From positions 62,001 to 126,000 of the forward strand of contig NZ_JAKNUS010000005.1 of NCBI RefSeq assembly GCF_023155745.1: a stretch of 64,000 nucleotides of DNA, read 5' to 3'. The position numbers and the translations under genes were made by a program. Below, in pieces: positions 38,075-49,100 of the stretch. The notes under the pieces were generated by a model. That model was given only the letters and a program-made list of their open reading frames with translations. It was not told where the DNA came from and ran no database searches. Source of the DNA: Microbacterium kunmingense. GTDB taxonomy: Bacteria > Actinomycetota > Actinomycetes > Actinomycetales > Microbacteriaceae. The first letter of the stretch is position 1. Every line of letters begins with the position of its first letter.

Positions 38075-39181
38075 TCAGGCTTCGGCGACCTTGCGCCGCG
38101 ACAGACGGGTGATGCGCGGCACGCCCGCCACCGCGCCGGCCTCCGGCGGCACGATGGCGACCTGGGCCGCCGCGACCGCGCCGACCTCGGTGTCCACCAC
38201 CAGCTCGGCGTCGATCGGGGTGTTACGGCGCACGAGCGCCAGGGCGATCGGCCCCTCCTCGTGATGCAGCGCAGACGAGGTGATCGCCCCCACCGCGTCC
38301 TCGCCGATCCGCACGGGTGACCCCGGGGCGGGGAGGACGCTGTCGCTCCCGTCCAGGTGGAGGGCGACGAGGCGGCGGGGCGGATGCCCGAGGTTGTGCA
38401 CCTTGGCCACTGTCTCCTGGCCCCGGTAGCAGCCCTTGCTCAGGTGCACGGCGGTGCGCAGCCAGTCGGCTTCGTGGGGCAGGGCGCGGTCATCGGCCTC
38501 ACCCCGCCAGCGCGGACGCCACGCCGCGATGCGCAGCGCGTCGGCGGCGAGCGATCCGGCGAGGGCGATGTCGCCGCGACGCGCGTCGGCGAGCAGCCGA
38601 TCCGCGTCCTCGGGCGCGAGGAGCGCCTCGGTCCAATCCCAATCGGCGCCGGGGTGGTCCTCGTCCGGGCCGTAGGCGTGCCCGCCGACCTGCACCCGGG
38701 GCCACGGATCCTGCCACATAAGGGCGCGACCCTCGGGCGCGGCAGCGGTGACACGGCGCACCGCGGCATCCGTCCCGCCGACCACCACGAGATCGCCCGT
38801 GGCATCCCTGATCTCCACGCGCAGCCGGAAGCGCATCCGGGTCAACCACGCGCTCAGCGACTCGACGTCGGCCGCGTCGACGATCAACCAGGTCGTCTCA
38901 CCGTCGTCGAGGACGGATGCCACGTGCTCGACGTGTCCGTGAGGATCGAGGACGAGCAGCTCGGTGCTCTCCCCGGGAGCGAGGTGCGCGACGGCCTGGG
39001 AGGTGAGCGAGTCCAGCCACGACAGCCGGTCGGGCCCGGAGACGGCGATCACTCCGCGATCGCCGAGGAGGGCCACCGCGTGCCCCTGAGCGAGCGCCCG
39101 CTGCTCGCCGAGCGGATTGCCGAGGTGCTGCAGCACCCCGTCCTGCACGATCGCGCCGGGGAGATCGAGGGGAGGGAGCAT
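38075..39181 (-). CDS. ygfZ: YgfZ/GcvT-like folate-binding protein
   Basis: A 368-residue GcvT-fold protein with the YgfZ signature KGCYRGQETVAK, whose Cys is characteristic. YgfZ-type proteins (IBA57 in eukaryotes) use tetrahydrofolate to help assemble or repair iron-sulfur clusters in certain enzymes. It is directly downstream of the nitrobindin-like gene with 1 base between them. Confidence 0.93.
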   Translation of the reverse strand: MLPPLDLPGAIVQDGVLQHLGNPLGEQRALAQGHAVALLGDRGVIAVSGPDRLSWLDSLTSQAVAHLAPGESTELLVLDPHGHVEHVASVLDDGETTWLIVDAADVESLSAWLTRMRFRLRVEIRDATGDLVVVGGTDAAVRRVTAAAPEGRALMWQDPWPRVQVGGHAYGPDEDHPGADWDWTEALLAPEDADRLLADARRGDIALAGSLAADALRIAAWRPRWRGEADDRALPHEADWLRTAVHLSKGCYRGQETVAKVHNLGHPPRRLVALHLDGSDSVLPAPGSPVRIGEDAVGAITSSALHHEEGPIALALVRRNTPIDAELVVDTEVGAVAAAQVAIVPPEAGAVAGVPRITRLSRRKVAEA

Positions 39182-39182
39182 G

Positions 39183-39791
39183 TCAGTCCGCCTTCGCCAG
39201 TCGGGCCGAGGCGTGAGATCCCAGCCGCGCCCCCACCGCGGCGATGTCCCACGCCCACAGCAGATGACCGTCGACGAGACCGTACATCCGTGTGGCGGCC
39301 GTGTAGGACTTGGCGCCGGCGGTGCGCACGACGGCGTCGGTGGCGAGGTCGATGCGGGGCCCGCGGACGCGACCGAGGTAGAGCTCGCTGATGCCGTCGG
39401 AGTGCACGATCGCCGCTTCGACCTCGAAGTCGCCCTCGGGGGTGCGCAGCGACTCGACGTCGTCGACCGTCCGGGTGGGTCCGGCCTCGACCGGCGGCAG
39501 GAGACCCGGGCCCGGATCCGCGGCGGTGGCGGCGCGCGAGAGCCGCCAGAACCCCGTCTCCGAGACCAGCTCCTGCGGCTGGGGATCGGGCGCGGGAGCG
39601 AGCAGCCAGGCCCGGGCCGCGTAGTTCAGGTGGTCTCCCCCGTCGTGGCTGAAGCTCACCCGGTGGCGGAACTCGCCGGTGTAGTGCCGCTCAGGGGTGT
39701 CGTAGTCGATGACCCCCGTGCCCTCCCAGACGCCCAGAAGCCACGAGAGGGGAGCGAGATCGGCGGGGAGGTCGGTCGGCAGCTCGAGCAC
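39183..39791 (-). CDS. Nitrobindin / FABP-like heme-binding protein
   Basis: A 202-residue beta-barrel protein with the hallmark GVWEGTG (residues about 20-26) and an EFRHRVSFSHDGG strand pair. Bacterial and mycobacterial nitrobindins bind ferric heme and scavenge peroxynitrite or NO. The start is GTG at 39791, 10 bases after the stop of a 37-residue membrane protein, so the three genes to ygfZ form one operon. Confidence 0.88.
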   Translation of the reverse strand: MLELPTDLPADLAPLSWLLGVWEGTGVIDYDTPERHYTGEFRHRVSFSHDGGDHLNYAARAWLLAPAPDPQPQELVSETGFWRLSRAATAADPGPGLLPPVEAGPTRTVDDVESLRTPEGDFEVEAAIVHSDGISELYLGRVRGPRIDLATDAVVRTAGAKSYTAATRMYGLVDGHLLWAWDIAAVGARLGSHASARLAKAD

Positions 39792-39801
39792 GAAGGGCTC
39801 G

Positions 39802-39915
39802 TCAGCGCTGACCGCGGTAGAGGTTCTTGATCACGACGGCCGACACGAACGCGATCGCGACCGAGGCGAGACCCAGCAACCCCAGGTAGAAGATTTCCAG
39901 CGCAAGGAGGTCCAT
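39802..39915 (-). CDS. 37-residue membrane protein
   Basis: A short reading frame, MDLLALEIFYLGLL... ending KNLYRGQR, with one hydrophobic helix covering residues 4-29 and a basic C-terminal tail. It lies 10 bases upstream of the nitrobindin-like gene on the same strand. Its membrane-protein character and operon position make it a likely real small protein of unknown function. Confidence 0.6.
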   Translation of the reverse strand: MDLLALEIFYLGLLGLASVAIAFVSAVVIKNLYRGQR

Positions 39916-39959
39916 AGCCCCGAGTCTAACGCCGATGGCGGATGCGAGCCGTGACGCGG

Positions 39960-40259
39960 CTACCCCGTGACGACCGCGGCGAGTGCGAAGCCCATGCTGA
40001 GCACTCCGAGGACCAGCAGCGCGCCGAGCACGCTGGCCGCCACCCGCTCGGTGAACCCCTGCGAGCGGCCGTACCAGAGCTGCACCGCGAAGGCCACGAT
40101 GAGGCACCCGCCGAGCGTCACGGTCAACCACGCCGCCCGCCAGTCCACCGGCACGAGCAGCCCGATCGCCACCCCCGCGACCGCCGCCAGCACCCAGACG
40201 GCGATGATCCCGCCGACGGTGCGGCGCGGAACGAGCTCGATCTCGGACATCCCCTTCAT
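39960..40259 (-). CDS. Small integral membrane protein
   Basis: A 99-residue protein with three predicted membrane helices (about 17-36, 43-61 and 75-97). A second in-frame ATG at 40250 (MSEIELV) is an equally good start. No family is recognised. It is on the same strand as the 37-residue protein, 44 bases upstream, and divergent from glnR. Confidence 0.7.
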   Translation of the reverse strand: MKGMSEIELVPRRTVGGIIAVWVLAAVAGVAIGLLVPVDWRAAWLTVTLGGCLIVAFAVQLWYGRSQGFTERVAASVLGALLVLGVLSMGFALAAVVTG

Positions 40260-40396
40260 TGTGGCCTATCCGACGCGGCGGTACACCCCGGCCCGCCGCC
40301 CGCGTCGAGCGACTTCCTCCCACGCTCTACACTGGGCTTCACGACGTGAAGTCAAGGTGAACGACGCCCGTGGCGTCGGGAGGACGGTCGCAGCGA

Positions 40397-41113
40397 GTGG
40401 CGCAGCTTCTGGTGTTGAGCTCCACGCAGGGAGCAGGTCCCGTCCTGCCTGCGCTCGAGCTCCTCAGCCACCGGGTGCGTCTCATCCCCGCCGAGCCGGC
40501 CCAGCTCGTCAACGCGCCCGCCGCCGACGTCATCTTCGTCGATGCGCGCGTCGACCTCGTAGGGGCGAAATCGCTCTGCAAGATCCTCAACACCACGGGC
40601 CTGGACGCACCCCTGGTCCTCGTCGTGACCGAGGGCGGTCTGACGGCAGTGTCCACCGACTGGGGGGTCGACGACGTCATCCTCGTCACCGCGGGGCCGG
40701 CGGAAGTGGACGCCAGGGTGCGGCTGGCGATCGGCAGGGTGTCGAAGGAGCAGGTCTCCACCCGCATCCAGACCTCCGGCATCAGCATCGACGAGTCCTC
40801 GTACTCCGCGAAGGTCCACGGCAAGCCGCTGGATCTGACGTACAAGGAGTTCCAGCTCCTGCACTTCTTCGCCACCCACCCCTCGCGGGTCTTCACGCGT
40901 GAGCAGCTGCTGAGCGAAGTGTGGGGCTACGACTACTTCGGGGGTACCCGCACCGTCGACGTCCACGTGCGGCGCCTGCGCGCCAAGCTCGGCGACCTGG
41001 AGCAGCTGATCGGCACGGTCCGCAACGTCGGGTACCGGTTCAACGTGTACGAGGACGATCAGATCCCCGCGCCGCGCGACCGGACCGCGAACCGGGAGCG
41101 CACGGAGGCCTGA
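40397..41113 (+). CDS. glnR: GlnR-type orphan response regulator
   Basis: A 238-residue OmpR-like regulator, GTG start. The atypical receiver ([20 protein letters not shown]...[12 protein letters not shown]) has lost the usual acidic pocket, as in actinobacterial GlnR, which works without phosphorylation. The winged helix contains [28 protein letters not shown]. GlnR controls nitrogen assimilation genes and, in streptomycetes, interacts with PhoP control. The polyphosphate kinase gene follows on the same strand. Confidence 0.93.
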   Translation: MAQLLVLSSTQGAGPVLPALELLSHRVRLIPAEPAQLVNAPAADVIFVDARVDLVGAKSLCKILNTTGLDAPLVLVVTEGGLTAVSTDWGVDDVILVTAGPAEVDARVRLAIGRVSKEQVSTRIQTSGISIDESSYSAKVHGKPLDLTYKEFQLLHFFATHPSRVFTREQLLSEVWGYDYFGGTRTVDVHVRRLRAKLGDLEQLIGTVRNVGYRFNVYEDDQIPAPRDRTANRERTEA

Positions 41114-41173
41114 CCACGCCTTCGATGCGGGACTGTTCACGCGTCCGACACCTCACCCTGCAATGATGTGGGG

Positions 41174-43339
41174 ATGATCGAACACGACGTGCTCGACGCC
41201 GGCCTCGGCGACGCGGATGACGACGACTTCGACGTTCCCGAGGCGTTCGACTCCGAGCTCCCCGACGATCGCTACCTCGACCGCGAGCTGAGCTGGCTGG
41301 CTTTCAATCAGCGCGTCCTCGAGCTGGCCGAGGACCCCACGCTCCCGGTGCTCGAGCGGGCGAATTTCCTGGCCATCTTCGCGAGCAACCTCGACGAGTT
41401 CTTCATGGTCCGGGTGGCGGGGCTCAAGCGCCGCATCCTCACCGGACTCGCCGTCCCCACCAACGTCGGCCGCGCGCCGCAGGAGGTGCTCGCCGACATC
41501 TCCTCCGCGGCGCACGCGCTCCAGCTCCGGCACGCCGACGCCTGGACGAGCCTGGTGCGGCCGGGGCTGGCGGAGAAGGGGATCGAGATCCTCTCCTACG
41601 ACGATCTCGGCGACGACGAGCGCACCGCCCTGTACGACTACTTCCAGGCGCAGGTCTTCCCCGTCCTGATGCCCCTCGCCGTCGACCCGGCCCACCCGTT
41701 CCCCTACATCTCCGGCCTGTCGCTGAATCTCGCCATCCGCATCCGCAACGCCCGCACCGGCCGCCAGGAGTTCGCTCGGCTGAAGGTGCCGCCGATGCTG
41801 CCCCGGTTCGTCGAGGTCGCCCGCGACGGCGAGCGCGTGCGCTATCTCCCTCTCGAGGACCTGATCGCGCACAACCTCGACGATCTGTTCCCAGGCATGG
41901 AGATCCTCGACCACCACGCCTTCCGCCTCACGCGCAACGAGGACATGACGATCGAGGAGGATGAGACCGAGAACCTCATCCAGGCCCTCGAAGCGGAGCT
42001 CCTGCGGCGCCGGTTCGGTCCCCCGATCCGCCTCGAGGTCACCGAGGACATGGACGACCTGACGCTGGACCTCCTCCTCAGCGAACTCGACATCACCGCG
42101 CAGGAGGTCTACCGCCTCCCCGGGCCCCTGGATCTGCGGGGCCTGTTCGACCTGTCGCGGATCGACCGCCCGGAGCTGCACTACAAGCCCCACCTCCCCA
42201 CCACCGCTGTCGCGTTCCAGCCCGGTGACAACAACGAGCGCGCCGATATCTTCGCCGCGATCCGCAAGGCCGACGTCCTGGTCCACCACCCGTACGAGTC
42301 CTTCGCCACGAGCGTGCAGGCGTTCCTCGAGCAGGCTGCCAAAGACCCCCACGTCCTGGCCATCAAGCAGACGCTCTACCGCACCTCCGGCGACAGCCCG
42401 ATCGTCCAGGCCCTCATCGACGCCGCCGAGGCAGGCAAGCAGGTGCTGGCCCTGGTCGAGGTCAAGGCGCGGTTCGACGAGGCCGCGAACATCGTCTGGG
42501 CGCGAAAGCTCGAGAAGGCCGGCGTCCACGTCGTCTACGGGCTCGTGGGGCTGAAGACGCACTGCAAGCTCGCGCACGTCATCCGCGAGGAGGACGGGGT
42601 GCTGCGCTCCTACTCCCACGTCGGGACCGGCAACTACAACCCCAAGACCAGCCGCATCTACGAGGACTTCGGCCTCTTCACCGCGAACGACCAGGTCGGC
42701 CGCGACCTCACGCGCCTGTTCAACGAGCTCTCGGGGTACGCGATCGAGAAGAAGTTCAAGCGCCTCCTCGTCGCTCCGCTCCACCTGCGGAAGGGACTGC
42801 TGCGCCTGATCGACCGCGAGCGCCGGAATGCGCTCGCGGGCAAGCCCGCGCGCATCCGGATCAAGGTCAACTCGATGGTCGACGAGCAGATCATCGACGC
42901 GCTGTACCGGGCGAGCCAGGCCGGGGTGCCCGTCGAGATCTGGGTGCGCGGGATCTGCTCCCTCAAGCCCGGGGTGGCCGGGATGAGCGAGAACATCACC
43001 GTCCGCAGCATCCTGGGTCGGTATCTCGAGCACTCGCGGATCTTCTCCTTCGCCCACGACGGCGACCCGCAGGTCTTCATCGGCAGCGCCGACATGATGC
43101 ACCGCAACCTCGACCGTCGCGTCGAGGCGCTCGTGCGGGTCACCGCCGAGCAGCACCTCAAGGAGCTCTCGGATCTGTTCGACCTCGCCATGAACGACGG
43201 GACGAGTTCGTGGTGGTTGGGTCCTGACGGGGAGTGGACCCGGCACAGCGTCGACGAGAACGGCAAGGCCATGGCCGACCTGCAGGACCGCACGATGACC
43301 AATGTGCAGCGCCGCCGGCGCGCACGGGCGGTGCGATGA
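41174..43339 (+). CDS. ppk1: Polyphosphate kinase 1
   Basis: A 721-residue (with ATG 41174) enzyme that polymerises ATP gamma-phosphate into polyphosphate. It has the four PPK1 domains: N-terminal [18 protein letters not shown], head domain, and two C-terminal phospholipase-D-like domains with the phospho-His segment [22 protein letters not shown] and [19 protein letters not shown] at 41168 is an alternative start; caatgat upstream resembles a -10 box, so the message may be leaderless. It is coupled to the Nudix gene by an ATGA overlap. Confidence 0.97.
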   Translation: MIEHDVLDAGLGDADDDDFDVPEAFDSELPDDRYLDRELSWLAFNQRVLELAEDPTLPVLERANFLAIFASNLDEFFMVRVAGLKRRILTGLAVPTNVGRAPQEVLADISSAAHALQLRHADAWTSLVRPGLAEKGIEILSYDDLGDDERTALYDYFQAQVFPVLMPLAVDPAHPFPYISGLSLNLAIRIRNARTGRQEFARLKVPPMLPRFVEVARDGERVRYLPLEDLIAHNLDDLFPGMEILDHHAFRLTRNEDMTIEEDETENLIQALEAELLRRRFGPPIRLEVTEDMDDLTLDLLLSELDITAQEVYRLPGPLDLRGLFDLSRIDRPELHYKPHLPTTAVAFQPGDNNERADIFAAIRKADVLVHHPYESFATSVQAFLEQAAKDPHVLAIKQTLYRTSGDSPIVQALIDAAEAGKQVLALVEVKARFDEAANIVWARKLEKAGVHVVYGLVGLKTHCKLAHVIREEDGVLRSYSHVGTGNYNPKTSRIYEDFGLFTANDQVGRDLTRLFNELSGYAIEKKFKRLLVAPLHLRKGLLRLIDRERRNALAGKPARIRIKVNSMVDEQIIDALYRASQAGVPVEIWVRGICSLKPGVAGMSENITVRSILGRYLEHSRIFSFAHDGDPQVFIGSADMMHRNLDRRVEALVRVTAEQHLKELSDLFDLAMNDGTSSWWLGPDGEWTRHSVDENGKAMADLQDRTMTNVQRRRRARAVR

Positions 43340-44271
43340 CGGCCGACACCGTCTACGCCGCAGGCGGGGTCGTCTGGCGGGTCGTGGAGGGGAAGCTGCG
43401 CATCCTCCTCATCCACCGCACGAAGTATCGCGACATCACCCTCCCCAAGGGCAAGGTCGACCCGGGCGAGACCCTCCCTGAGACCGCGGCGCGCGAGATC
43501 CACGAGGAGACCGGGATCAAGGTGAGCCTGGGCGCCCCGGTCGGCGTCTCGCGCTACCACCTGCCCAGCAAGCGCGAGAAGGTGGTGCACTACTGGGCGG
43601 CGGAGGCGACCGAGACCGCCATCCGCACCTCCTCGTTCGTTCCCAACCGCGAGATCGCGGCCCTGGAGTGGCGGTCGCCCAAGAAGGCCCTGAAGCTTCT
43701 CAGCTACCCCGTCGACATCGACATCCTCGAGCGGTTCCTCGCCCTCCGCGAAGGCGACCCGCCGCGGACCTTCCCCGTCGTCGTGCTCCGCCACGGCAAG
43801 GCCCTGGCGCGGGAGGACTGGGACGGCACGGACAGCGACCGACCCCTCACGGTCCGCGGCAAGAGACAGGCGTCGGCGCTCGTGGGTCAGCTTCAGGCTT
43901 TCGGGGTGCGGCAGGTGCTCTCGAGCCCGGCCGTGCGCTGCGTGAAGACCGTCGCCCCCTTCGCCGCCGCTGCCGGTCGGAAGGTGGAGTTCTGCCGCAA
44001 CATCAGCGAGGACGCCTGGGGTGACGGCACGGCCGACGTCCGCCGCGTGATCGGCGAGCGGGTGCGCAGCCGCAAGCCCGTCGTGCTCGTCAGTCACCGA
44101 CCGGTGCTCCCCACGATCCTCAGCGAAGTGGTGCTCGCGACCGGGACGCTTCCGGGAATGCTGGCCAAGACGCCCGCGCTCGAGCCTGCCGGCTACTCCG
44201 TCCTCCACGTCTCCGCCGACGCGCCGGGGTCCGGCGTGCTGTCCATCGAGACGTTCACGCCCGCGCTGTGA
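43336..44271 (+). CDS. Nudix hydrolase fused to histidine phosphatase (MutT1 type)
   Basis: A 311-residue fusion. The Nudix box [23 protein letters not shown] lies at about 42-64. The C-terminal SixA-like phosphatase (from about 148) has the RHG motif [12 protein letters not shown]. The same architecture in mycobacterial MutT1, also next to ppk1, hydrolyses 8-oxo-GTP/dGTP and diadenosine polyphosphates. It could also regulate nucleotide supply for polyphosphate synthesis. Confidence 0.93.
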   Translation: MTADTVYAAGGVVWRVVEGKLRILLIHRTKYRDITLPKGKVDPGETLPETAAREIHEETGIKVSLGAPVGVSRYHLPSKREKVVHYWAAEATETAIRTSSFVPNREIAALEWRSPKKALKLLSYPVDIDILERFLALREGDPPRTFPVVVLRHGKALAREDWDGTDSDRPLTVRGKRQASALVGQLQAFGVRQVLSSPAVRCVKTVAPFAAAAGRKVEFCRNISEDAWGDGTADVRRVIGERVRSRKPVVLVSHRPVLPTILSEVVLATGTLPGMLAKTPALEPAGYSVLHVSADAPGSGVLSIETFTPAL

Positions 44272-44275
44272 GCAC

Positions 44276-44875
44276 GTGTCCGGCGCGCTGAGTGCCGCGC
44301 CGTGGCGTCCGCCCGGGTTCGCCATCGCCTGGGCAGGCGTTCCCGACGGGATGCCGCGGCGTGAGGTCGCATGGTCGCTGCTGGCGGATCTCGCCGGAAA
44401 CCCCACGGACCTTCGCCTGCGAAACCCCTGCCCGCGCTGCGGCGGTCCGCACGGACCGGTCGTCATGGCCGGGACGCGCCTGCGCGGTTCGGTGGCCTAC
44501 GCCGGACGATTCGCCGTCGCCGCCGTCGTGTTCGCGCCGGGACTCCGGGGATTCGGGATCGATGCCGAGATGCGCACCGACCCGGTGCGCGACGCTGCGG
44601 GATGGGGCGGGATCCCCGGGCCCGGTGCGCGGGGGACCGTGCGGGGGTGGACACGGATCGAGGCCGCGCTGAAAGCGGACGGGCGAGGCCTCACCGTCGA
44701 CCCCGCGGCCGTCTCCGTGCGCGAACGCCCGGACGGGCGCTGGAGCGCTGCCCTCCCTGAACGGGAGGATCTTGTCGAGGGGTGGGATGTCGCGGCACCG
44801 GCGGAGCTCGTCGTCAGCGCCGCAATCGTCCGTCACGGCAGCGGCGGAAGCGCGGCGGTGTCGATCCAGCGGTGA
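44276..44875 (+). CDS. 4'-phosphopantetheinyl-transferase-like protein
   Basis: A 199-residue protein, GTG start 5 bases after the Nudix gene. It carries an Sfp-type core: NPCPRCGGPHGPV (residues 50-62), GFGIDAEM (93-99, metal-binding Asp96 and Glu98) and W125-x3-E129-A-x2-K133. The usual Lys of the WxxKEAxxK box is Ile. Such enzymes add the phosphopantetheine arm to carrier domains; the Pls synthetase next door has one (Ser563). Its 3' end overlaps the convergent M1 gene by 43 bases. Confidence 0.65.
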   Translation: MSGALSAAPWRPPGFAIAWAGVPDGMPRREVAWSLLADLAGNPTDLRLRNPCPRCGGPHGPVVMAGTRLRGSVAYAGRFAVAAVVFAPGLRGFGIDAEMRTDPVRDAAGWGGIPGPGARGTVRGWTRIEAALKADGRGLTVDPAAVSVRERPDGRWSAALPEREDLVEGWDVAAPAELVVSAAIVRHGSGGSAAVSIQR

Positions 44876-46119
44876 AGCAGCGCCGATTCCCGTTCACCGA
44901 AGGACTCCGACACGGCGAGCCGGAGGTCGTCGCTGCCCACGAGCTGATGCCGGTGCGCGGTGGTCCAGCGCCGGAGGAAAGCGAAGAACGCCTCGTCGCC
45001 CACGGTGCGCCGCAGGGCGTGCAGCGTGAGCGCCCCGCGCTTGTAGACGCGGTCGTCGAACATCGCCACCGGTCCCGGGTCGGACAGGATGAGATCCGCC
45101 GGCTCCGCCGCCACGCGCGCCCAGTGCACGGCGGCGTGGGCATCGGCCGTCGACCCGCCCGAGCGCTCCGACCAGAGCCATTCGGCGTAGCAGGCGAAAC
45201 CCTCATTCAGCCAGATGTCGCTCCAGTCGTGGAGCCCCACGCTGTTGCCCACCCACTGGTGCGCCACTTCGTGTGCGATGAGCCGCTCGAAGGAGAGATC
45301 GAGATGATTGGCGCCGAACAGGGCCATCCCCTGCGCCTCGAGCGGGATCTCCAGCACGTCGGAGGTGACGACCATCGTGCAGCGCTCCTGCGGATACGGG
45401 CCGAACACGTCCTCGAAGACGGCGATCATGCGCGGGAGCGGCGCGAACGCCCGCGCGGCGCTGCCGGCGAGATGCGGCGGGTGGACCAGCTCGGCCGCCA
45501 CCCCGGGGATCTCGATCCGGGTCGTATCGAAGCGGCCGACGTGCGCGGCGACCAGGTAGGTGGGCGTCGGGGCGCTCAGCTCGAAGGTGCGCGACACCAG
45601 CCGGCCCCGACGACCCTCGGCGACTGGCACCCCCGTCGCAAGCGGACGGTACGGCGATTCCGAGGCCAGGGTCACCCGGTAGGTCGCACGGTCATCGGGT
45701 CGGTCGTTGCAGGGGAACCAGGTCGGAGCGCCGATCGGCTGAGCGGCGACGAGCGCGCCGTCGGCGAGCTCCTCCCAGCCGAGCGTCCCCCAGCGACTGC
45801 GCCGCGGCCTCGGGGAGCCGGCGTAGGAGACATCCATCGAGAATCGCTCCCCCGGCGCCAGCGGCGTCGGGAGAGTGAGATGGAGGGCACGGGCGTCCTG
45901 CCGGAAGGCCACCGCGTCACCGTCCACGCGCACGGTGGCAGCGCGCAGGCCGACGAGATCCAGGCGCACCCGGTCGGTCGGCAGCGCGGCGACGGCGTTC
46001 AGCAGCGCCCGACCCTCGAGACGGTTGGTGCGCACGCGATAGGTGAGATCGAGGTCGTACGACTCGACGTCGAACGTGGGGTCCCCGCTGTCGGGGGTGT
46101 ACGCCGAGACCGGGGTCAC
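44833..46119 (-). CDS. M1-family zinc metallopeptidase
   Basis: A 428-residue aminopeptidase-type protein with N-terminal beta domain, the substrate strand LEIPLEAQGMALFGAN and zinc motif HEVAHQWVGNS followed 18 residues later by Glu in WLNEGFACYAEW. The C-terminal HEAT-type domain of large M1 enzymes is absent, so it is a short M1. No signal peptide is seen. GTG start lies 10 bases after the Pls stop, so it is co-transcribed with Pls and may trim or degrade its product; this last point is inference. Confidence 0.9.
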   Translation of the reverse strand: MTPVSAYTPDSGDPTFDVESYDLDLTYRVRTNRLEGRALLNAVAALPTDRVRLDLVGLRAATVRVDGDAVAFRQDARALHLTLPTPLAPGERFSMDVSYAGSPRPRRSRWGTLGWEELADGALVAAQPIGAPTWFPCNDRPDDRATYRVTLASESPYRPLATGVPVAEGRRGRLVSRTFELSAPTPTYLVAAHVGRFDTTRIEIPGVAAELVHPPHLAGSAARAFAPLPRMIAVFEDVFGPYPQERCTMVVTSDVLEIPLEAQGMALFGANHLDLSFERLIAHEVAHQWVGNSVGLHDWSDIWLNEGFACYAEWLWSERSGGSTADAHAAVHWARVAAEPADLILSDPGPVAMFDDRVYKRGALTLHALRRTVGDEAFFAFLRRWTTAHRHQLVGSDDLRLAVSESFGERESALLHRWIDTAALPPLP

Positions 46120-46129
46120 GAGGCGGACG

Positions 46130-49100
46130 TCACGAGGTCGCCTGGTAGGCGCGCACCTTCACCGCGCGCCACGGGCCGATGGGATTGCCGCTCCAGCGCG
46201 TGCCGACGGGGACCGCTTCGCCGCGCATGACCAGCGACGCCGGCCCCACGGTCGCGTGCGAGCCGATGACCGCGCCGGGCAGGATGACGCTGTGCGGTCC
46301 GAGCGTGGCCCCGGGTTCGAGCGTGACGGTGTCCATACTCATGATTCGATCATGGAACAGGTGGGTCTGGACGACGCAGCCCCGGTTCACCGTGCTGCCG
46401 TCGCCCAGCGTCACCAGATCGGGTTCAGGCAGCCAGTAGCTGTCGCACCAGACGCCCCGTCCGATCCGGGCTCCCAGAGTGCGCAGCCACACCGCCAGCG
46501 CGGGCGTGCCGGCGGCTGCCCGCGCGAACCAGGGCGCAGCAACCATCTCGGTGAAGGTGTCCGACACCTCGGTGCGCCAGACGAAACTCGACCACAGCGG
46601 CGATTCGCCGGCGCGGATCGGTCCGACGATGAGCCACTTCGCCGCCGTGCTCACCAGCGCGGCGACGGCGCCCGCTGCCAGGAGTACGACACCCGAGAGC
46701 AGAAGGGCGACGAGCGGTCCCGCCCCTTGCAACAGCGCGGCGAGGGAGAAGAGCACTCCGAGTCCGATCCCACAGGTGACGACGACGGGCAGGAAACGAC
46801 AGAGTTCCCAGAGCGTCCGCGCGACGCGCAGCCGGGCGGGCGGGTGGTAGGTGCGCGCGTCGTCGCCGTCGGCGGTGACGCGACGCAAGCGCACCGCCGG
46901 CGAGCCGAGCCAGGACGACCCCGCCTTCGCCTTCCGCGGCGCGGAGGAGAGCACGGCGACCAGGCCATCGCGCGGGACGCGGTGGCCAGGCGCTGCCATG
47001 CCGGAGTTCCCGAGGAACGCGCGCTTTCCGATGCGGACCGCACCGATCCGCACCCACCCGCGGCGAAGCTCGTAGGAGGCGACCATTGTGTCGTCGGCGA
47101 GGAAGGCCCCGTCTTCGATGCGGGTCATCGACGGCAGGAGGAGCACGGTCGACGCCTCGACGTCCTTCCCGACCTCCGCGCCCAGCAGGCGCAGCCACAA
47201 CGGAGTGAACAGGCTCGAATAGAGCGGAAAGAGGACGGTGCGTGCGGAGTCGAGCAGTCGCTCGATGGTCCAGGCGCGCCATCCGTTCGGGCTGCGGACC
47301 GGGAAGGTCCCCTCGGCGAGTCCGATGGACAGCAGTCGGACCGCGATGACCACGGTGAGCGAGAAAACCACCCCGGCGACGAGGACTCCCGGGACGAGCA
47401 GCGCGAGCGCGCCGAGAAAGGCGGTGGCGAGGTCATCCGCCCCTCGGATCCCCGCTGCGACGACCGCCCCTCCCGCAGAGAACGAGGCGATCGGCAGAAG
47501 TGCGAGCAGTACGGATGACGCGGCGTACGCCCATAGCCATCGGGTCGGCGCGGGGGCTCGGTCGGCCGGCCACCCCGACGCGACCTCGCCGACACGGACG
47601 GCCGGCGATCCCGCCCACGACTGGTCTGCCTTCACCCGTCCGAAGACCGCCGACCCCGGGGCGATCTCCGCGCGCTGCCCGATGCGCGTGCCCGGCGCGA
47701 GGGTAGACCGCGCGCCCACGGCGGCGTCCGCGCCGATCCGCACGCGACCGATGCGCACGACGTCGCCGTCGATCCAGGTGCCCGTCAGATCGACCTCGGG
47801 TTCGATCGCGGCCCCGTCGCCCACCTCGAGCATGCCGGTGATCGGCGGGAGGGTGTGCAGGTCGACCCCGCGACCCACCTTCGCGCCGAGGGCGCGGGCG
47901 TAGTAGACCACCCATGGGGCGCCGGCGAGCCCGACCGCATCGACCTGGTCGGCGATCTGCTCGGCGAGCCACAACCGCAGGTGCACGGCGCCGCCGCGAG
48001 GGTAGTCACCGGGCTTCACCCCGGCGAGCAGCAGTCGCGCCGCCCCCGCGGAGATCGCCATGCGGCCGAACGGTGTGGCGAAGACCAGCAGCCCGGTGAG
48101 GACCACCGGCCAGGGTGCGGCCGGCAGCACCTCGAAACCCGGCAGCGCCTGCAGGATCGTCGAGGCGGTGAGGAGGTACAGCAGCCACCGGATGCCGCTG
48201 AGCACGAACAGCGGAGCCGCCAGCAGCGTCTGCGCCCACTGCGTGCGGCGCGGTGTCGGCACCGGGCGGTGGAAGTCGGTGCGGGTGTCCTCGGCGACCG
48301 CGCTCACCGCGCGCGCCATCGCCGCGAGCCGCGGCACGTCGTAGATGTCGGCGACGGAGAACTCGGGCACCCGCACCCGAAGACGAGAGACCAGCTGCGC
48401 GGCGGCGAGCGACCCGCCGCCCAGGTCGAAGAAGTCCGCCTCCCGGTCGGCCACCGGCATCCCGAGCACCGCCTGCCACTGCGTGGCGAGCCAGGCCTCG
48501 TCGGGACTGAGGCCGCTGACATCGAGCTCGACGCCCGGGAGCGGCCAGGGCAGCGCCGCACGATCGACCTTTCCCGACGTGCGGACGGGCAGGTCCTCGA
48601 CCACGGCGAGAAGCGGCACGAGCGCCGCCGGCAGACGTTCGGCGAGGAAGGCGCGCGCCGCGCCTCGATCGAGATCCTCGGGGGCGACGAGGTAGCCGAC
48701 GAGGAGGGGCACTCCGGCATCGCTCGTTCGGACGGCAGCGGCCGCCGCCGCGACACCCGGGATGTCCTGCAGGGCGGATTCGACCTCGCCGAGCTCAATG
48801 CGGCGGCCGCCGACCTTGACCTGATCGTCAGCGCGACCGACGAACACCAGTCCCTCCGGGTCGTACCGCACGAGGTCGCCCGAACGGTACGCCCGCTCCC
48901 ACCCCAGCTGCGGAAACGGCGCGTACTTCTCGGCGTCCTTGGCCGGGTCGAGATACCGGGCGAGGCCGACGCCGCCGATGATCAGCTCCCCGATCTCCCC
49001 CGGTGCGACCCTCACGCCGTCGGCGTCGACCACGGCGAGCGCCCATCCATCGAGCGGGAGGCCGATCCGCACGGGGCCGGCGCCCCCGAGCGGTGCAGCG

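Noticed and set aside
41153..43246. A 697-codon open frame opposite ppk1
   Set aside because: Val/Asp/Leu-rich shadow of a certain gene.
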